Positions 18,469-27,574 of a stretch of DNA of 64,000 nt are shown piece by piece. Made by a program: the position numbers and the translations under genes. Source of the DNA: Sedimenticola hydrogenitrophicus (GTDB lineage Bacteria; Pseudomonadota; Gammaproteobacteria; Chromatiales; Chromatiaceae); assembly GCF_029017505.1 (NCBI RefSeq), contig NZ_JAQGEI010000002.1:62001-126000 (forward strand), in the 5' to 3' direction. Numbering within the stretch: position 1 is the stretch's first letter; every line of letters starts with the position of its first letter. Below the pieces are notes generated by a model. That model did no database searches. It had not been told where the DNA came from and saw nothing but the letters and a program-made list of their open reading frames with translations.

Positions 18469-18978
18469 GTGCGGGACCGCGAACCAAGGTAGATTAAAGG
18501 CGGCGCATTATATACAACTTCAGGATGGCTGGCTCATCTATCCTCTGTATGAGGTCATATTTCTGGGCTTCACGCGCAGAGTCAGTAGGTTAGGTACACT
18601 TCATAAGGAACAGCATGCAACAAAAGTGACATCCGCCTGTCACAGAAGCTGTTTGCCGGTTACTCACAGAACCTGTGGATAACTTTGTGGACAAATTCTG
18701 GGTAACCGGCGCGAGGCCGCAACAACAGTGTATTTGGGTTAAATTGATAATTTTTCATACAGTTATTTATTTTCTTTATAATCAATGCGTTACAAATAAA
18801 GCAGAAAATACGGCAGGGCTGTTGACAGCATATTCCAACTGCGTTAGGGAGAGACAAATCGATGTGCATAACAGGCGCCGGCAGGCCCGGACAACGAGGG
18901 ATTTGTGATCTCCGGCTTGGACAGGCGGCAGCCTATCTGAAAGAATGCGCGAAAATTTCCACCCACACAGAGGCGAGC
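18469..18978. other. AT-richer intergenic region between bipA and the SH3 gene
   Basis: A 510-bp divergent promoter region, noticeably AT-rich from 18741 to 18810. It contains two DnaA-box-like sites (18674-18694, listed separately). No convincing ORF was found; frames reading through it start without a Shine-Dalgarno sequence. Confidence 0.5.
18674..18694. promoter_or_regulatory. Pair of DnaA-box-like sites
   Basis: TGTGGATAA (18674-18682, exact complement of TTATCCACA) and TGTGGACAA (18686-18694, one change) are in direct orientation with a 3-bp gap between them. There is no origin-type gene context (no dnaA, dnaN or gidA), so a DnaA-titrating or DnaA-regulated site is more likely than oriC, or it may be chance. 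Confidence 0.4.
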
Positions 18979-19647
18979 GTGAAAAGATACCTGATCCCCC
19001 TGGTACTGCTGACGGCGATGTCCGGTCTGCATGCCGAGTCCCGTTACGTCACCGACCAGTTCAAGATCACCCTGCGTTCCGGAGAGAGCACATCACACAA
19101 GATTATCAGCATGCTCCCCAGCGGTGATCAGGTCGAAATAATCAACTCCAACAGCGAAAACGGCTACTCCCAGGTAAGGACCCGTGATGGCACCACCGGC
19201 TATGTCCTCACCCGGCAGCTGATGGCGACCCCGAGCGCCCGGGACCGCCTGGTGTCGGCGGAAGCCAAATTGGCCGAGCTGCAGGAGGCACCGGAACTGC
19301 TGAGCGCCAAGCTGAGCAAGCTGCAGGACGAATACCAGACCCTCACCGGCCAGCGCGACCAGCTGCAGCAGCAGAAACAGGCCCTGGATGACGAGCTGCA
19401 GTCGATCAAGCGTACCGCCGCCAACGCGGTGCGCATCGCCGACGAGCGCAACGAGCTGCGCAAACAGGTCGCCACCCTGACCCGGGAAGCCGAGGAGCTG
19501 AAGCAGACCAATCGCGAGCTGGGTAACGACAGCGCCCAGCGCTGGTTCCTGATCGGCGGCGGCGTGGTGGTCGGCGGCATCATCCTGGGACTGATCCTGC
19601 CGAGTCTGCGGGTACGCAGGCGCAAGAGCTCCTGGGGATCGCTCTAA
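18979..19647 (+). CDS. SH3-domain, coiled-coil, membrane-anchored protein (YgiM type)
   Basis: A 222-aa envelope protein of the bacterial SH3/anchor family (TIGR04211-like). Order of parts: signal peptide MKRYLIPLVLLTAMSGLHAES; bacterial SH3 domain about residues 22-85 (ITLRSGESTSHKIISMLPSG, NGYSQVRTRDGTTGYVLTRQL); long coiled coil about 95-185; C-terminal membrane helix WFLIGGGVVVGGIILGLILP and basic tail RVRRRKSS. An upstream frame reaches 18862, but the GTG at 18979 gives the proper signal peptide. The orientation implied is a periplasmic SH3 and coiled coil held by a C-terminal anchor, likely binding peptidoglycan or its peptides. Confidence 0.88.
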   Translation: MKRYLIPLVLLTAMSGLHAESRYVTDQFKITLRSGESTSHKIISMLPSGDQVEIINSNSENGYSQVRTRDGTTGYVLTRQLMATPSARDRLVSAEAKLAELQEAPELLSAKLSKLQDEYQTLTGQRDQLQQQKQALDDELQSIKRTAANAVRIADERNELRKQVATLTREAEELKQTNRELGNDSAQRWFLIGGGVVVGGIILGLILPSLRVRRRKSSWGSL

Positions 19648-19666
19648 GGTACGGTATTCAAGAATC

Positions 19667-19736
19667 AGGTGTCGGAGTCAGGTCGCCCAAGTTTTCAAAA
19701 AGGACAACAGCACACTACGGCCTGACTCCGACACCT
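19667..19736. repeat. 16-bp perfect inverted repeat (GTCGGAGTCA family)
   Basis: AGGTGTCGGAGTCAGG (19667-19682) is exactly inverted at 19721-19736 with a 38-bp spacer. A relative with GGTCGGAGTCAAATGG arms lies at 23844-23911. Both follow the 3' end of a plus-strand gene. The next 100 bp also hold half of the GGGGCAGG two-hairpin family (19768-19793). Confidence 0.75.
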
Positions 19737-19767
19737 TGCTTTCGTGGGCGGCGTTCTATTGGGAAAA

Positions 19768-19793
19768 GGGCAGGCACGGGGGCCTGCCCCTAC
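19768..19793. repeat. Half copy of the two-hairpin REP family
   Basis: A single hairpin GGGCAGGC-ACGGGG-GCCTGCCC followed by CTAC, identical to the right half of the element at 15678-15753. It sits 32 bp beyond the ilvD stop and could stabilise or end that transcript. Confidence 0.7.
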
Positions 19794-19824
19794 GACAACT
19801 TAACGGCTCAGGCGTGGAACGGCA

Positions 19825-21675
19825 TCAGCGCTTCAACTGGCTGACGTCGCGCACCGCCCCACGGGCGGCACTGGTGGTCAGGGCGGCATAGGCCTGCAGC
19901 GCCTGGGAGACCACCCGTTCACGGTTAACCGGCTGCCAGGCCTGCTCCCCCTTCGCCTCCATCGCCGCGCGGCGTGTTGCCAACTCCGCTTCCGGGACCG
20001 CCAGCTGGATGGTGCGGCCGGGGATATCGATCTCGATCCGGTCGCCCTCTTCCACCAGGCCGATGGCGCCGCCCTCGGCCGCCTCCGGTGAACAGTGGCC
20101 GATGGAGAGCCCCGAGGTGCCACCGGAGAAGCGGCCGTCGGTGATCAGGGCACACGCCTTGCCCAACCCCTTGGATTTCAGGTAGCTGGTGGGATAGAGC
20201 ATCTCCTGCATGCCGGGGCCGCCCTTGGGCCCCTCGTAGCGGATCAGCACCACGTCACCGGCCTGAATCCGGTCATGCAGGATCGCCTCCACCGCCGCCT
20301 CCTGGCTCTCGAAAATGCGCGCCGGACCGCTGAACTGGAGGATCGACTCGTCCACCCCGGCGGTCTTGACGATACAGCCGGCCTCGGCCAGGTTGCCGTA
20401 GAGCACCGCCAGGCCGCCATCGCGGCTGTAGGCGTGTTCGATATCGCGGATACAGCCCCCCGCCCGGTCCAGGTCCAGATCCGGCCAGCGGGTCGCCTGG
20501 CTGAACGCGGTCTGGGTGGGAATCCCGGCGGGTCCCGCCAGGTAGCGGGTGCGGGCGGTCTCGTCGCTGCTGCGGCCGATATCCCATTTTTCGATCGCCT
20601 GGCCCAGGGTGCCACTGTGCACGCTACCCGCGTCCGTATGAATCAGTCCGCCCTTGGCCAACTCGCCCAGGATGCTGATCACGCCGCCGGCGCGATGCAC
20701 ATCCTCCATGTGGTAGAGCGGGGTGGAAGGGGCCACCTTGCTCAGGTGCGGCACCCGGCGCGACAGCCGGTCGATGTCGGCCATGGTGAAGTCCACGCCG
20801 GCCTCGTGGGCCGCCGCCAGCAGGTGCAGTACGGTGTTGGTGGAGCCGCCCATGGCGATATCCAGGCACATGGCGTTCTCGAACGCATCGAAACTGGCGA
20901 TGGAGCGGGGCAGCACCGCCGCCTCGTCCTGCTCGTAATAGCGGCGAGCGATATCCACCACCAGGCGGCCCGCCTCCAGGAACAGCTCGCGGCGGTCGGC
21001 GTGGGTGGCCAGCAGCGAGCCGTTGCCCGGCAGGCTCAGCCCCAGCGCCTCGGTCAGGCAGTTCATGGAGTTGGCGGTGAACATGCCGGAGCAGGAGCCG
21101 CAGGTGGGGCAGGCGGAGCGCTCGATGGCATCCACGTCCTCGTCCGACTCCTTGTCATCCACCGCCATCACCATGGCGTCCACCAGGTCCAGCTTCAGAT
21201 CCTTGCCGTGCAGCCGGGTCTTGCCCGACTCCATCGGGCCGCCGGAGACGAACACCGCCGGGATATTGAGGCGCAGGGCGGCCATCAGCATCCCCGGGGT
21301 GATCTTGTCGCAGTTGGAGATGCAGACCATGGCATCGGCACAGTGGGCGTTGACCATGTACTCCACCGAGTCGGCGATGATCTCCCGCGACGGCAGCGAG
21401 TAGAGCATGCCGCCGTGGCCCATGGCGATACCGTCATCCACGGCGATGGTGTTGAACTCCTTGGCCACCCCGCCGGCCTTTTCGATCTCGCGGGCCACCA
21501 GTTGGCCCATGTCCTTGAGGTGGACATGCCCCGGCACGAACTGGGTAAAGGAGTTGACCACGGCGATGATCGGCTTGTCGAAATCCCCGTCGGTCATGCC
21601 TGTGGCGCGCCACAGGGCGCGGGCGCCGGCCATGTTGCGGCCATGAGTAGTGGTACGGGAACGGTATTGGGGCAT
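19825..21675 (-). CDS. ilvD: Dihydroxy-acid dehydratase
   Basis: Fe-S dehydratase of branched-chain amino acid and pantothenate precursor synthesis (616 aa), converting dihydroxyvalerate and dihydroxymethylvalerate to the 2-oxo acids. It has [20 protein letters not shown], the cluster cysteines in [14 protein letters not shown] and [35 protein letters not shown] and the C-terminal [15 protein letters not shown]. Full length for the 4Fe-4S-type (E. coli-like) enzyme. A 287-bp MITE sits 36 bp upstream of the start codon. Confidence 0.97.
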   Translation of the reverse strand: MPQYRSRTTTHGRNMAGARALWRATGMTDGDFDKPIIAVVNSFTQFVPGHVHLKDMGQLVAREIEKAGGVAKEFNTIAVDDGIAMGHGGMLYSLPSREIIADSVEYMVNAHCADAMVCISNCDKITPGMLMAALRLNIPAVFVSGGPMESGKTRLHGKDLKLDLVDAMVMAVDDKESDEDVDAIERSACPTCGSCSGMFTANSMNCLTEALGLSLPGNGSLLATHADRRELFLEAGRLVVDIARRYYEQDEAAVLPRSIASFDAFENAMCLDIAMGGSTNTVLHLLAAAHEAGVDFTMADIDRLSRRVPHLSKVAPSTPLYHMEDVHRAGGVISILGELAKGGLIHTDAGSVHSGTLGQAIEKWDIGRSSDETARTRYLAGPAGIPTQTAFSQATRWPDLDLDRAGGCIRDIEHAYSRDGGLAVLYGNLAEAGCIVKTAGVDESILQFSGPARIFESQEAAVEAILHDRIQAGDVVLIRYEGPKGGPGMQEMLYPTSYLKSKGLGKACALITDGRFSGGTSGLSIGHCSPEAAEGGAIGLVEEGDRIEIDIPGRTIQLAVPEAELATRRAAMEAKGEQAWQPVNRERVVSQALQAYAALTTSAARGAVRDVSQLKR

Positions 21676-21699
21676 GTGCTTCTCCAGATGAATCGGTAA

Positions 21700-22010
21700 A
21701 TATCTGTACCGAATGGCACTTAAGTCAAGGCGAATTGCAGGATTTTCGTCATTCCATCCTTAGGTCCGTAACCGGTGCATCCATGCACCACTTCTCCGGC
21801 GCAGGCCGGACAAAAGCGCGAAGCGCATTGAACGACTGAAAGTCGGCCCGAAGGGTGAGCGAAGCGAATAATCCAGGAATACCTCCACCATCAAGCAAGC
21901 TGGATGCCATCCTTAGGTCCGTAAACGGTGCATCCCTGCACCACTCCTCCGGCCTGCGCCGGGATGACGGTAGTTCTTGGCATAAGTAAGTGTCATTCAT
22001 ATCTGTATCA
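21700..22010. mobile_element. 287-bp MITE with 12-bp target duplication upstream of ilvD
   Basis: Element at 21712-21998 starts AATGGCACTTAAGT and ends AAGTAAGTGTCATT plus C, the same termini as the element upstream of hisF. It is flanked by ATATCTGTACCG (21700-21711) and ATATCTGTATCA (21999-22010), 10 of 12 identical. Inside are two inverted copies of the GGTGCATCCxTGCACC module with CGTCATTCC and GGGATGACGG ends. It fills the 373-bp ilvD to sugar-dehydrogenase gap; no ORF. Confidence 0.78.
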
Positions 22011-22048
22011 ATTATCCACCATTTGGCCCGTTCCGGCACCCCTCAGGA

Positions 22049-23131
22049 CTAAGGGTTATAGGATATCCGGTAAACCACCCCGGCATGGTCGTCCGACACC
22101 AGCAGCGAACCGTCCGGCGCCACCAGCAGGTCCACCGGGCGGCCGCTCACCCCCTCGGCACCCAGCCAGCCCTCGGCAAAGGGGGAGTAGGAGACCACCC
22201 GGCCCTCCTCGATGCGCGCCAGGCCGAGGCGGTAGCCCACCGGCTCGCTGCGGTTCCAGGAACCGTGTTCGGCGATAAACAGCTGGCCCCGGTACGCTTC
22301 GGGAAACTGTTTCCCGGTATAGAAGCGCACCCCCAGTGCGGCCACGTGGGCACCCAGATTCAGCGCCGGCGGGGCGAACTCCTCGCAGCGGCGCGCACGA
22401 CCATACAGCGGATCGGGGATCTCGCCGCCGTGACAGAAGGGATAGCCGAAGTGCAGCCCCGGTTGCGGCGCCCGGTTCAGCTCGTCCGGCGGCCGGTCGT
22501 CGCCGAGCCAGTCGCGGCCGTTGTCGCTGAACCAGAGCTCCCCGGTTTCCGGCTGCCAGTCGAAGCCGACCGAGTTGCGCACCCCGGCGGCCATCACCTC
22601 GCGCTCGCTGCCATCCGCGCGCATGCGCACAATGGTGGCAAAGCCCGGCTCGTCGCAGATGTTGCAGGGGGCGCCGATGGCCACGTAGAGCCGGCCGTCG
22701 GGGCCGAATGCCAGGTAGCGCCAGCCGTGGTGCGTCTCGGTGGGCAGACGCGCCAGCAGCACCGGCTCGGGGGGTGATTGCAGGCGCTGTTCTATGCCGT
22801 CGTAACGCACGATGCGGTGGTTCTCCGCCACGTAGAGCGCCCCCTCATGGATGGCGATGCCGTTGGGCATGCGCAGCCCATCGAGCAGGACGCGCGGCGG
22901 GTCGAAACGGCCATCGCCGTCGCGGTCGGTCACCGCGTAGACCCGCCCGCCGCGGCGGGTGGCGATGAACAGGGTGCCCCGCTCCCCCAGCGCCAGGGAG
23001 CGGGCATCCGTCACGTCGGCGACCGCCACCTCGATCCGGAACCCGTCCGGCAAGCGGATCTCTCCCAACTCCAGCGCCGCCACTCCCCCGCCACACAGCA
23101 GCAGCATCAACCCCAAAGCCATCCGTCGCAT
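22049..23131 (-). CDS. PQQ-type glucose/sorbosone dehydrogenase family protein
   Basis: Periplasmic six-bladed beta-propeller of the soluble aldose sugar dehydrogenase/L-sorbosone dehydrogenase family (360 aa). After a signal peptide (ALGLMLLLCGGGVAALE) it has LPDGFRIEVAVADVTDARSL, MPNGIAIHEGALYVAEN, the calcium/PQQ-region THHGWRYLAFGPDGRLYVAI, AAGVRNSVGFDWQPETGELW with FSDNGRDWLGDD, and IAEHGSWNRSEPVGYRL. PQQ use is family knowledge; no pqq genes are in this window. Divergent from the TetR regulator gene, which may control it. Confidence 0.87.
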   Translation of the reverse strand: MRRMALGLMLLLCGGGVAALELGEIRLPDGFRIEVAVADVTDARSLALGERGTLFIATRRGGRVYAVTDRDGDGRFDPPRVLLDGLRMPNGIAIHEGALYVAENHRIVRYDGIEQRLQSPPEPVLLARLPTETHHGWRYLAFGPDGRLYVAIGAPCNICDEPGFATIVRMRADGSEREVMAAGVRNSVGFDWQPETGELWFSDNGRDWLGDDRPPDELNRAPQPGLHFGYPFCHGGEIPDPLYGRARRCEEFAPPALNLGAHVAALGVRFYTGKQFPEAYRGQLFIAEHGSWNRSEPVGYRLGLARIEEGRVVSYSPFAEGWLGAEGVSGRPVDLLVAPDGSLLVSDDHAGVVYRISYNP

Positions 23132-23235
23132 AAGCCGCTCCCGTAGTCAGCAATAATTAATTAGCATAGTCGATTCCATTTCCGGCAAAAATTTAGGACT
23201 ATAATCCAAACCACGATTGGAGCACGGTCCCCACT

Positions 23236-23814
23236 ATGGCCACCAAAAGCGAACGCACCCAGCAACGCATCATCGATGCCGCCAACCAGCTGTTCTACCG
23301 CAAGGGCTACAACCGCACCTCCTTCACCGATGTGGTGGACGAGGCGGAGGTGCCGCGGGGGAATATCTACTACTATTTCAAGACCAAGGAAGAGATGCTG
23401 AAAGCGGTGATCAAGCACCGCATGGAGACCACCACCCTGATGCTGTCGGAGTGGGAGAAGAGCATCAAGACCCCGCTCGACCGGCTGGAGCGGTTCGTGC
23501 AGATCATGTACGACAGCACCCCGGCGCTGCTCCGTTCCGGCTGCCCCATGGGCTCGCTGAATGTGGAGCTGGCCAAGGACCAGCCGGAGCTGAAGAGCGA
23601 CGCCAAGCAGCTGTTCGACCTGTTCCAGCAGTGGCTGGCGAAACAGTTCGCCCAGATGGGCTATCCGGAAGAGGCGCGGGAGCTCTCCCTGGAGCTGCTG
23701 GCCCGGGGCCAGGGGATCATCGTCATCGCCCAGGTCTATCAGGATCCCGGATTTCTCGAACGCGGCACCAAGGAGATCAACCGCTGGCTGGAGAACCTCG
23801 ACCGCTACGCCTGA
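23236..23814 (+). CDS. TetR/AcrR-family transcriptional regulator
   Basis: A 192-aa repressor-type protein. The N-terminal helix-turn-helix is clear (TQQRIIDAANQLFYRKGYN, RTSFTDVVDEAEVPRGNIYY, YFKTKEEMLKAVIKHR). The ligand domain resembles the NemR/AcrR-C group (GCPMGSLNVELAKDQPELKS). It starts at the ATG 104 bp from the divergent PQQ-type dehydrogenase gene, a likely target. Ligand unknown. Confidence 0.9.
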   Translation: MATKSERTQQRIIDAANQLFYRKGYNRTSFTDVVDEAEVPRGNIYYYFKTKEEMLKAVIKHRMETTTLMLSEWEKSIKTPLDRLERFVQIMYDSTPALLRSGCPMGSLNVELAKDQPELKSDAKQLFDLFQQWLAKQFAQMGYPEEARELSLELLARGQGIIVIAQVYQDPGFLERGTKEINRWLENLDRYA

Positions 23815-23843
23815 AGCTTGTGAAAGCGCCTGATTCTCCAACA

Positions 23844-23911
23844 GGTCGGAGTCAAATGGGTTTAGGCCCCGCCAGCTCGGACCCGGCATCCAGTGCCATT
23901 TGACTCCGACC
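23844..23911. repeat. 16-bp perfect inverted repeat (GTCGGAGTCA family)
   Basis: GGTCGGAGTCAAATGG (23844-23859) and its exact complement (23896-23911) with a 36-bp spacer, 30 bp after the TetR gene. Its relative is at 19667-19736. Confidence 0.75.
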
Positions 23912-23991
23912 CCTGTACGAAATTCGAGTGCGCATATCCACCCCGCTCCGGCATCCCTTACTTCCATTAGCAGACCCGATTAAGAGAACCT

Positions 23992-25137
23992 ATGTCCACA
24001 CCCGCCCTGATCCCGATGATCGAACAACTGATCGCCGCCCCCTCGGTGAGCAGTATCAGCCCGCAGTGGGACCAGTCCAACGAGCAGGTGATCCAACACC
24101 TGGCCGACTGGTGCCGCGCCGCCGGCTTCCGCGTGGAGGTGCTGCCGATCCCCGGCCACACCAGCAAGTTCAACCTGGTGGCCAGTGCCGGCAGCGGACC
24201 GGGCGGACTGGTCCTCTCCGGCCACACCGACACCGTCCCCTATGATGAGCAGCGCTGGCAGAGCGACCCGTTCCGCCTGGTCGAGCGGGACAACCGGCTC
24301 TACGGCCTCGGCACCTCGGACATGAAGGCGTTCTTCGCCCTGGTGCTGGAGGCGGTACGGGAAATAGACCTGAACCGGCTGAAGCACCCCCTCACCCTGC
24401 TCGCCACGGCCGATGAGGAGAGCAACATGTGCGGCGCCCAGGCGCTGCTGGAGACCCACCGCCGGCTCGGCCGCTACGCGGTGATCGGCGAGCCCACCGG
24501 ACTCCGCCCGGTGCGCATGCACAAGGGGATCGGCATGGAGGTGATCCGCCTGCACGGGCGTTCCGGCCACTCCAGCAACCCGGCCCTCGGGGTGAGCGCG
24601 CTGGAGGGGATGTACCGGGTGATCGGCGCCATCCTGGCCTGGCGCGATGAGCTGCAGGCGCGCCATAAAAACCCGCTGTTCGAGGTGGAGGTGCCGACCC
24701 TCAACCTGGGGCACATCCACGGCGGCGACAATCCCAACCGCATCTGCGCCAGTTGCGAACTGCAGATCGACCTGCGGCCGCTGCCGGGCATGGTGCTGCA
24801 GGATTTGCACGACGAACTGGCGCGGCGGCTGGAGCGGTTGATGGAGGGCAGCGGCCTGCACCTGGAGATCATCACCCCGTTTCCCGGCATCCCGTCGCTA
24901 GAGACCGCCGCCGACAGCGAGATCGTGCGCACCGCCGAACGGCTCACCGGCCACAGCGCCGGTTCGGTCGCCTTCGGCACCGAGGGCCCCTATCTGCAAC
25001 AGCTCGGCATGGAGACCCTGATCCTGGGACCGGGGGATATCGACCAGGCGCACCAGCCGAACGAGTTTATCGGCCTGGAGCGCATCCAGCCGATGCTCAA
25101 CCTGCTGCAGGGGCTGATCCGCCACTTCTGTCTTTGA
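23992..25137 (+). CDS. argE: Acetylornithine deacetylase
   Basis: M20-family zinc hydrolase (381 aa) that deacetylates N-acetylornithine in the linear arginine pathway. Metal and catalytic motifs: LVLSGHTDTVPYD (His, Asp), GTSDMKAFFALVLEA, TADEESNMCGAQALLE (Glu pair), IGEPTGLRPVRMHKG, and the dimerisation-domain RSGHSSNPALGVSALEGMYR. The C-terminus has FGTEGPYLQQLGMETLILGPG. argA lies 2.9 kb downstream on the same strand, which fits a linear (ArgA/ArgE) rather than cyclic pathway. Confidence 0.94.
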   Translation: MSTPALIPMIEQLIAAPSVSSISPQWDQSNEQVIQHLADWCRAAGFRVEVLPIPGHTSKFNLVASAGSGPGGLVLSGHTDTVPYDEQRWQSDPFRLVERDNRLYGLGTSDMKAFFALVLEAVREIDLNRLKHPLTLLATADEESNMCGAQALLETHRRLGRYAVIGEPTGLRPVRMHKGIGMEVIRLHGRSGHSSNPALGVSALEGMYRVIGAILAWRDELQARHKNPLFEVEVPTLNLGHIHGGDNPNRICASCELQIDLRPLPGMVLQDLHDELARRLERLMEGSGLHLEIITPFPGIPSLETAADSEIVRTAERLTGHSAGSVAFGTEGPYLQQLGMETLILGPGDIDQAHQPNEFIGLERIQPMLNLLQGLIRHFCL

Positions 25138-25220
25138 TGCCAGCGCTCGGAGTTCAGTTTCAGGCACCAGGCGGACCAATCACCCCGTGAGTGATTGGCT
25201 TCAACATTGACATTCAACTC

Positions 25221-25312
25221 GTAGGATGCGGTGAGTAAGACGAACCGCATCAGGGCGCTTGCGCCGTTTCCAGCGACGGTTGGTGCGGTTCGCAAGCTCA
25301 CCGGCACCCTAC
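25221..25312. repeat. REP-like element between argE and the DUF192 gene
   Basis: GTAGGATGCGGTGAG...AAGCTCACCGGCACCCTAC with internal GAACCGCA/TGCGGTTC halves; inverted relative of the element at 15817-15893. The remaining part of the 302-bp gap (25138-25439) shows nothing recognisable. Confidence 0.7.
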
Positions 25313-25439
25313 GTCCGAAAAGTGGCATCGCCTGATCTCGGTGTCTCTCTGGCGTGGATAGGGGCAGGCGGTTTCGTCGGGCACGAAAATTCTGCCACCC
25401 CACCAGCTGTATGCTGCGATGCGTCTGGCTGGCCGCCGC

Positions 25440-25880
25440 TCACTCGCCGGTCATGGCATAGGGCAACTTGAGGCGCGCCCCCGGGGCCAGGGCGTAGCGG
25501 GCGAACCAGCCGCGGTTCATCTCCAGGGCGTAGCGGGTGTCCGGCGGCGAGTGGTAGAGCTGCTTGCCCCCGTCCGGCTGCATGCTCACCACCGCGCGCA
25601 GCACCCCTTGATCATCAAAAAAGCCCACATCCAGAGGTATCCGGGTATTGAGCATCCACAGGCTCACCTCCTGGGGTTCGGGGAAGATCATCAGCAGCCC
25701 CTCGTCCTTGCCCATGGATTCGCGATACATCAGGCCACGTTGACGTGCTTTGGGAGAGGCCGCCACCTCTACCCGGGCGTTGATATTGTCCACCAGCAGC
25801 GACACCTGGCGGGACTCCAGGCAACCCGTCAGCAGGAGGGTGAATAGCAGCAGTGTGGTATGTCGCAGGGTCGGTCTCAA
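25440..25880 (-). CDS. DUF192 lipoprotein
   Basis: A 146-aa protein with a lipobox signal (LLLFTLLLTGC) and a single DUF192 domain: VEVAASPKARQRGLMYRESM, LLMIFPEPQEVSLWMLNTRI, PLDVGFFDDQGVLRAVVSM and ALEMNRGWFARYALAPGARL. This matches the whole domain. The family is widespread, envelope-located and of unknown function. Tail end faces argE; upstream it shares a region with the LysR-type gene on the same strand. Confidence 0.88.
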   Translation of the reverse strand: MRPTLRHTTLLLFTLLLTGCLESRQVSLLVDNINARVEVAASPKARQRGLMYRESMGKDEGLLMIFPEPQEVSLWMLNTRIPLDVGFFDDQGVLRAVVSMQPDGGKQLYHSPPDTRYALEMNRGWFARYALAPGARLKLPYAMTGE

Positions 25881-25953
25881 TTCAGCAGCTTCGTTTTCGA
25901 TGGTCGATATCCGGCTGAAGACGATTCTAGTCCCTGCCGGCGGGCGAAAACAA

Positions 25954-26823
25954 TCATTCGGCGACCGTCTCCTCCATGACCTCAGCGGCCACCCGATGCA
26001 GGCGCGCCACGGTCGGGGCGATCAGCGGATTGTTGCCCGCCCCGGGATAGACCACGTAGGCCGGCAACTGGAAACTCGGTGCCCCGGCCACCCGGTATAA
26101 CCGCTCCTGCCGGATCAGCTCCCGCACCAGGCGGTACGGAAAATAGCCCGCCCCGCCGTCCGTGAGGATCAGCTGCAGCCCCAGCCAGCTGATGCCCACG
26201 ATTACCCGGGGGCTGCTCAGCTCCGGCAGGCTGCCGCTCAACTGGGCCAGGAACTCCGGCCCCCAGTCCACATGCACATAGCTGTCCGGATCGGGCAGCT
26301 GCCGCCCCTGCCGGTGGCTGCTCACCAGCACCAGCTCCTCTTCCAGCAACCGCTCGACCTGCAGTGCCGGGCGGTTCTGGGGTGTGTACATGATGCCGAT
26401 ATCCAGGCTGCCATCCACCAGGGCCTGCATCAACCCCTCCTCGAAACCGATCTGGGCACGTATCTGGATATCGGACCGCTCCGCGCGCATGCGCTCCAGC
26501 AGCCGCAGCAGCAGCCCGTCCCACAGGCCGAAGCGGCCACCGATGGTCAATGAGCCGTTGAATTCGCGCGCCACGCCGATCTCGTGCCGGGCGCGCTCCA
26601 GGGTCTGCACCATATTGGCGGCATAGCGCAGGAAGCGCCGGCCGCTGGGGGTCAGGACGGCGCCGGCCTTGTTGCGGACAAACAGCTCGCAGCCGAGGTA
26701 CTCCTCCAGGGTACGGATCCGCCGGCTTACCGCCGCCTGGGTGACATGCAGCGCCCGGGCGGCGCGGATAAAACTGCCGGTATCCACCACTTTCAAAAAG
26801 GTACGTGCAAATTCGATATTCAT
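25954..26823 (-). CDS. LysR-family transcriptional regulator
   Basis: A 289-aa LTTR. The winged helix-turn-helix is at residues 1-60 (NIEFARTFLKVVDTGSFIRA, ARALHVTQAAVSRRIRTLEE) and the rest is the periplasmic-binding-like effector domain (SLDIGIMYTPQNRPALQVER). A start ten residues upstream (26853) is possible, but the ATG at 26823 gives the usual LTTR beginning and has GGGGG before it. It is divergent from the hemerythrin gene with a 204-bp gap, so control of that gene is plausible. Effector unknown. Confidence 0.9.
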   Translation of the reverse strand: MNIEFARTFLKVVDTGSFIRAARALHVTQAAVSRRIRTLEEYLGCELFVRNKAGAVLTPSGRRFLRYAANMVQTLERARHEIGVAREFNGSLTIGGRFGLWDGLLLRLLERMRAERSDIQIRAQIGFEEGLMQALVDGSLDIGIMYTPQNRPALQVERLLEEELVLVSSHRQGRQLPDPDSYVHVDWGPEFLAQLSGSLPELSSPRVIVGISWLGLQLILTDGGAGYFPYRLVRELIRQERLYRVAGAPSFQLPAYVVYPGAGNNPLIAPTVARLHRVAAEVMEETVAE

Positions 26824-27027
26824 GGTGCCCCCAGAGCCTGTGTGCCGCGCCAATAATATTACAATAGGTAATATGAACAGTGATTATTTATCGTTTGTGT
26901 AATCAAAGGCGCTGAGCTAGGGTGAATTAAGTTGCAAAATTCACGGGAAGGAAGACCAGCGTCCCGTTCGGTGGATCGCCCCTCCTTCACCTCTCCCGGT
27001 CAGATCACGCAGCGGGGTACGACTCTA

Positions 27028-27519
27028 ATGAAGCATCTGCTCGAATTACTGAAGTGGGATCACCTGCGTTTTACGGCACTGCTAAACTACCTGGTAGGCA
27101 TTTTTGAGGGTTTAGAGCGTGACGAGGAACCGGATTACGCGGAGTTCATCGAGCTGATCACCTACCTCAAGCCCGCCTTGAAGGGCAGCCACCAGGCGGA
27201 AGAGTTGGCGCTGTGGCAGAGACTTTCACAATACGCCGGCCCCCAACACGGGACAGTGAAGCGGATGGAGACGCTCCATCGGGCGGTGGTTGACAAGGGG
27301 ATGGCCCTGGAAAGCGGGGTGCGTGCCGCCCAAGCGGGCGCCCGACTCCCAGTGGAACGGCTGCAGAGGCTCGCCGATGATTTTGTCAGCGCGTTCCGCG
27401 AGCAGATGGCGATCGAGGAACAGACCATCTTTCCGCTGCTGGAGTCGGTGGTGCCTGAGCACGAGTGGTGCAGCGATGCCGCCAGCGCAGCAAACAGCGA
27501 CCAACCAAGGGGAGAATAG
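27028..27519 (+). CDS. Hemerythrin-like domain protein
   Basis: A 163-aa four-helix protein with the HHE/hemerythrin pattern: WDHLRFTALLNYLVGIFEGL, KGSHQAEELALWQRLSQYAG, MKRMETLHRAVVDKG-type helix and FREQMAIEEQTIFPLLESVV, giving spaced His and Glu residues for a di-iron site. Proteins of this type bind O2 or NO or store iron; which applies here is not visible. The frame is open to 26932, but the ATG at 27028 starts the domain. The small membrane-protein gene follows 55 bp downstream and may be cotranscribed. Confidence 0.82.
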   Translation: MKHLLELLKWDHLRFTALLNYLVGIFEGLERDEEPDYAEFIELITYLKPALKGSHQAEELALWQRLSQYAGPQHGTVKRMETLHRAVVDKGMALESGVRAAQAGARLPVERLQRLADDFVSAFREQMAIEEQTIFPLLESVVPEHEWCSDAASAANSDQPRGE

Positions 27520-27574
27520 AGGCGCCGTCGTTAACGGCAATACTCAACAGCGACACAGAAAGGAGTAACCAACC

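Noticed and set aside
18469-18978. Chromosome replication origin
   Set aside because: Only two DnaA-like sites, no 13-mer array and no dnaA, dnaN, gidA or rpmH neighbours.
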